64,000 bases of DNA from Planctomycetota bacterium (lineage in GTDB: Bacteria > Planctomycetota > Planctomycetia > Planctomycetales > Planctomycetaceae), in NCBI GenBank assembly GCA_018242525.1, contig JAFEBS010000038.1:127464-191463 (forward strand), in the 5' to 3' direction. The notes beneath the pieces are model-generated. The model had not been told where the DNA came from. It did no database searches and was given only the letters and a program-made list of their open reading frames with translations. Shown one piece after another: positions 61,883-64,000 of the stretch. Positions within the stretch are counted from its first letter, which is position 1, and each line of letters begins with the position of its first letter. The translations under genes were made by a program, and so were the position numbers.

Positions 61883-62710
61883 ATGGTCGGAAGCATCTCG
61901 CCTACTCAGTCAGCCCCCGCTCCGCGCACATTGGCAGTGGATGTCGGTGGAACCGGCATCAAGGCACTCGTTCTCGATGAAGCGGGGATGCCGCTGGGAG
62001 ATCGGACTCGAGCACTGACGCCTCGACCCGCTGTTCCTGAGTCGGTCATCGGGACGATTGTTGGCCTGGCGGCGGGCCATGATTACGATCGAGTTGCAGT
62101 CGGTTTTCCAGGAGTCGTGCGCCAGGGAGTGACCATCACGGCGCCGAATCTGCACCCGGACTGGTGCGGATTCGCGTTTGCGACCGTTCTGCAGGACCGC
62201 TTGCAGAAACCGGTCCGCGTGGCCAACGATGCCGATGTCCAGGGGTTCGGCGCGATCGTGGGCGAGGGCCTGGAAATGGTCCTCACGCTGGGAACCGGAA
62301 TGGGATCGGCGTTGTTCGTGGATGGGATCCTGGTCCCCAATCTGGAACTGGCTCATCACCCGTTCGCCGAGAACAAGACGTACGAACAACTGCTGGGCCA
62401 GGTGTCTCTGGAAGCCATTGGCACAGACAAATGGCTGGGCTGGCTTCAGGCAGCAATTGTCCAGATTCGGCACACGTTCAATTTCGACGTCTTGTACCTG
62501 GGCGGCGGCAACGCCCGCTTTCTGAACTCCGAAACAATGCCGCCCGACGTGAAGGTTGTCCAGAATATCGCGGGGCTGCTGGGGGGCATCGCGCTGTGGA
62601 CGGACATGCACAGCACCAAGCTGGTGCGTGCCCCGCATTCCGAGGGGGCCTACTGCGTTCTGGTACTGCCAGGAACGGCCAGTTCCACCGCTGCTGAACG
62701 AGGGATGTGA
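61883..62710 (+). CDS. ROK-family kinase, possible polyphosphate glucokinase
   Basis: The 275-residue product is a ROK (sugar kinase) protein: phosphate loop LAVDVGGTGIKALV at 17-30, AVGFPGVV near 86-93, NDADVQGFGA at about 126-135 with the catalytic Asp, and LTLGTGMGSALFVDG at about 147-161. Its short length, missing CXCGXXGC-type zinc motif and the spacing after GTGMG fit the polyphosphate/ATP glucokinase subgroup, so glucose is a likely substrate but polyphosphate use is inferred. ATG 61883 has GGTTGGAA upstream; the frame to 61835 is less likely. It stands alone. Confidence 0.83.
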   Translation: MVGSISPTQSAPAPRTLAVDVGGTGIKALVLDEAGMPLGDRTRALTPRPAVPESVIGTIVGLAAGHDYDRVAVGFPGVVRQGVTITAPNLHPDWCGFAFATVLQDRLQKPVRVANDADVQGFGAIVGEGLEMVLTLGTGMGSALFVDGILVPNLELAHHPFAENKTYEQLLGQVSLEAIGTDKWLGWLQAAIVQIRHTFNFDVLYLGGGNARFLNSETMPPDVKVVQNIAGLLGGIALWTDMHSTKLVRAPHSEGAYCVLVLPGTASSTAAERGM

Positions 62711-63036
62711 CGGTCAAAAACCCGAGGATCCAGACCCGGTCTGAAGATGACATCCATTGCCTTCGTTCGAGTCCCGGTCATCATCAGGCCCCGGCGATCG
62801 GTCGGTCTCTGTCATGCACGACGCGATTTCCCGAAGCGAATGTGAACAATCAAGTTGCGGCAATTGCATCACAGGGCGAAATCAGCGGCAATCCGACAGG
62901 TCGATCTTTTCGAGATTCGGTCGGCCTGATAAAACCCCGCCCTCCCGAACTTAACCCGGATTTCGTTTGTCTCAACGTGACGAAGCCATCCTGCCAGCGA
63001 CTCGAACTGCGCCATCTGCCGTGAAATGAGAATACC
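62711..63036. other. Intergenic region, 326 nt, no gene seen
   Basis: Between the ROK gene and the MFS gene on the same strand. I see no gene, hairpin terminator or repeat. Confidence 0.4.
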
Positions 63037-64000
63037 GTGTGGTCCTTATCCGGTGCCAAGCGAGCGATCATCATCGCGGGCTGCCTGGCTGCCGCTTATA
63101 CGCAACTGACGACGTCCCCCGCCACGATCCGCTACGCCCGGTCCATCGGGGCGACCGAGTTTCATATCGGTATCCTGGGGGCCTTCCCCACGCTGATGCT
63201 GTTTATGCAATTCGTGTCGGGGGTCGTCGTGAATCACCTTCACTTTCGTCGGCGATTGTGGTTCTGGACGGCGATGGCGCATCGGCTGTTGTTGCTCCCC
63301 ACGGCGCTGGGGCCGTTTCTGATTCCCGGGATGTCGACGCAGTTCTGGGTCCTGATGCTGCTGGCCACGACCGCATTGAATCAGGCTCTGCTCCATTTCA
63401 GTTCGCCCCTGTGGCTCAGTTGGATGGGAGACTACCTGCCTCACCAGGGACTCAATCAATATTGGGGCAGCCGACAATTCTGGATGCAGATCACGGCCGC
63501 CAGTTCCCTCGCGGCAGCGGCGTTTCTGGTCCTGAAAAGCGGCCTGGACATCGAAGCCGGTTACGCGGTGTTGATCTGCCTCGGAACGCTTTGCGGCGTG
63601 ATCGACCTGTTGTTGTTTTACCGGATTGCGGAACCGCCCGTGACTCGCGCTCCCAGCCCGCGGCTGAGGCAGGTGCTGGGGGCCCCGTTTCGAAACAAGG
63701 ATTTTCGTCGCTACATCCGGTTTATGTGCTACTGGAACTTTGCCGCCATGGCGGGAGCTCCCTTCATCAGCCTGTATCTGATGGAAGTGGTCGGGATGGA
63801 TCTGTTCCGGGTGCTGCTGCTGTGGACCATCTCATGGGTCGGCGGCGCGATGTTCTCGCGGACGTTGGGACGCTGGGCAGATCATTACGGCTCGCGGCCC
63901 GTGCTGGTGGTGTGCGTCGCCTCCAAATCGGCGAACATGCTGGCGCTGTTGTTTGTCCCGCACAATCCGGTGCTCGCCTTCTGGATCCTGGCCCCGATCT
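63037..64000 (+). CDS. Major facilitator superfamily (MFS) protein, 3' end outside window
   Basis: The open frame from GTG 63037 runs off the window after 321 residues. It is strongly hydrophobic with about eight membrane spans so far, and contains loops in MFS style: SWVGGAMFSRTLGRWADHYGSRPVLVV near 270-300 is a good match to the motif A loop (G-x-x-x-D-x-x-G-x-R-P). FLVLKSGLDIEAGYAVLICLG separates the halves. The substrate is unknown. The ribosome site is weak (GAGA), so the start is uncertain; an ATG at 63026 is in another frame. Confidence 0.75.
   Translation, partial: MWSLSGAKRAIIIAGCLAAAYTQLTTSPATIRYARSIGATEFHIGILGAFPTLMLFMQFVSGVVVNHLHFRRRLWFWTAMAHRLLLLPTALGPFLIPGMSTQFWVLMLLATTALNQALLHFSSPLWLSWMGDYLPHQGLNQYWGSRQFWMQITAASSLAAAAFLVLKSGLDIEAGYAVLICLGTLCGVIDLLLFYRIAEPPVTRAPSPRLRQVLGAPFRNKDFRRYIRFMCYWNFAAMAGAPFISLYLMEVVGMDLFRVLLLWTISWVGGAMFSRTLGRWADHYGSRPVLVVCVASKSANMLALLFVPHNPVLAFWILAPI

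Overview
This 64 kb window looks like a chromosomal segment of a planctomycete. The evidence is gene content rather than any rRNA: a Tat-exported Gfo/Idh oxidoreductase, a secreted DUF1080 protein, a very large secreted PQQ-propeller protein, redoxins fused to helical or TPR-like regions, several secreted proteins I cannot place, and many small palindromic repeats. Base composition is moderately GC-rich. I cannot name a genus. No rRNA, tRNA, CRISPR array, transposase, integrase or prophage gene was seen.

Layout. 1-8.2 kb: a secreted unknown protein, an aspC-like aminotransferase, a 30-residue Lys/Ala protein with its own promoter and terminator, two exported unknowns and a HerA-like ATPase. 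8.2-11.1 kb: a minus-strand group (hpt, Gfo/Idh oxidoreductase, kinase-fold protein). 11.3-14.7 kb: an alpha/beta-hydrolase-like protein lacking its nucleophile Ser, an ABC-2 permease and a tRNA-dihydrouridine synthase. 14.7-18.3 kb: a stand-alone LigD phosphoesterase domain, glutamine synthetase and a CorC/HlyC transporter. 18.3-23.8 kb: a membrane protein and the PQQ protein. 24.0-26.7 kb: a 32-residue basic protein, an ECF sigma/anti-sigma pair and an SDR. 27.4-31.9 kb: a large SPFH protein with vault-like domain order, a lipoprotein and an HDAC-like deacylase. 32.0-38.9 kb: the methionine/activated-methyl cycle (metF-metH opposite ahcY), bracketed by palindromic elements. 39.1-43.4 kb: DUF1080, rpsO-pnp and a histidine kinase. 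43.4-49.6 kb: a COX3-like protein, a DtxR/MntR regulator, RNase Y and alpha-glucan phosphorylase. 49.8-54.4 kb: overlapping methyltransferase and glycosyltransferase genes, hemD between two palindromic elements, and an M3 oligopeptidase. 54.7-64 kb: two redoxins, an APH-AAA fusion, a membrane protein, a MOSC protein, a ROK kinase and a truncated MFS protein.

Functional links. MetF supplies methyl-THF, MetH uses it to remake methionine, and AhcY clears S-adenosylhomocysteine. PNPase and RNase Y are the main RNA decay enzymes here. The rest is mostly single housekeeping genes and planctomycete-type exported proteins.

The most unusual signal is a set of non-coding palindromic elements. Family B has two copies, each with perfect 24-bp arms, ends CAATG/CATTG and abutting 10-bp direct repeats that look like target-site duplications; one copy is split by a different palindrome (family C). 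Family A has four copies, one with 28-bp perfect arms; two of them bracket hemD and one supplies its stop codon. The second is the SPFH protein, whose tandem modules, SPFH domain and long helix follow the order seen in major vault protein.
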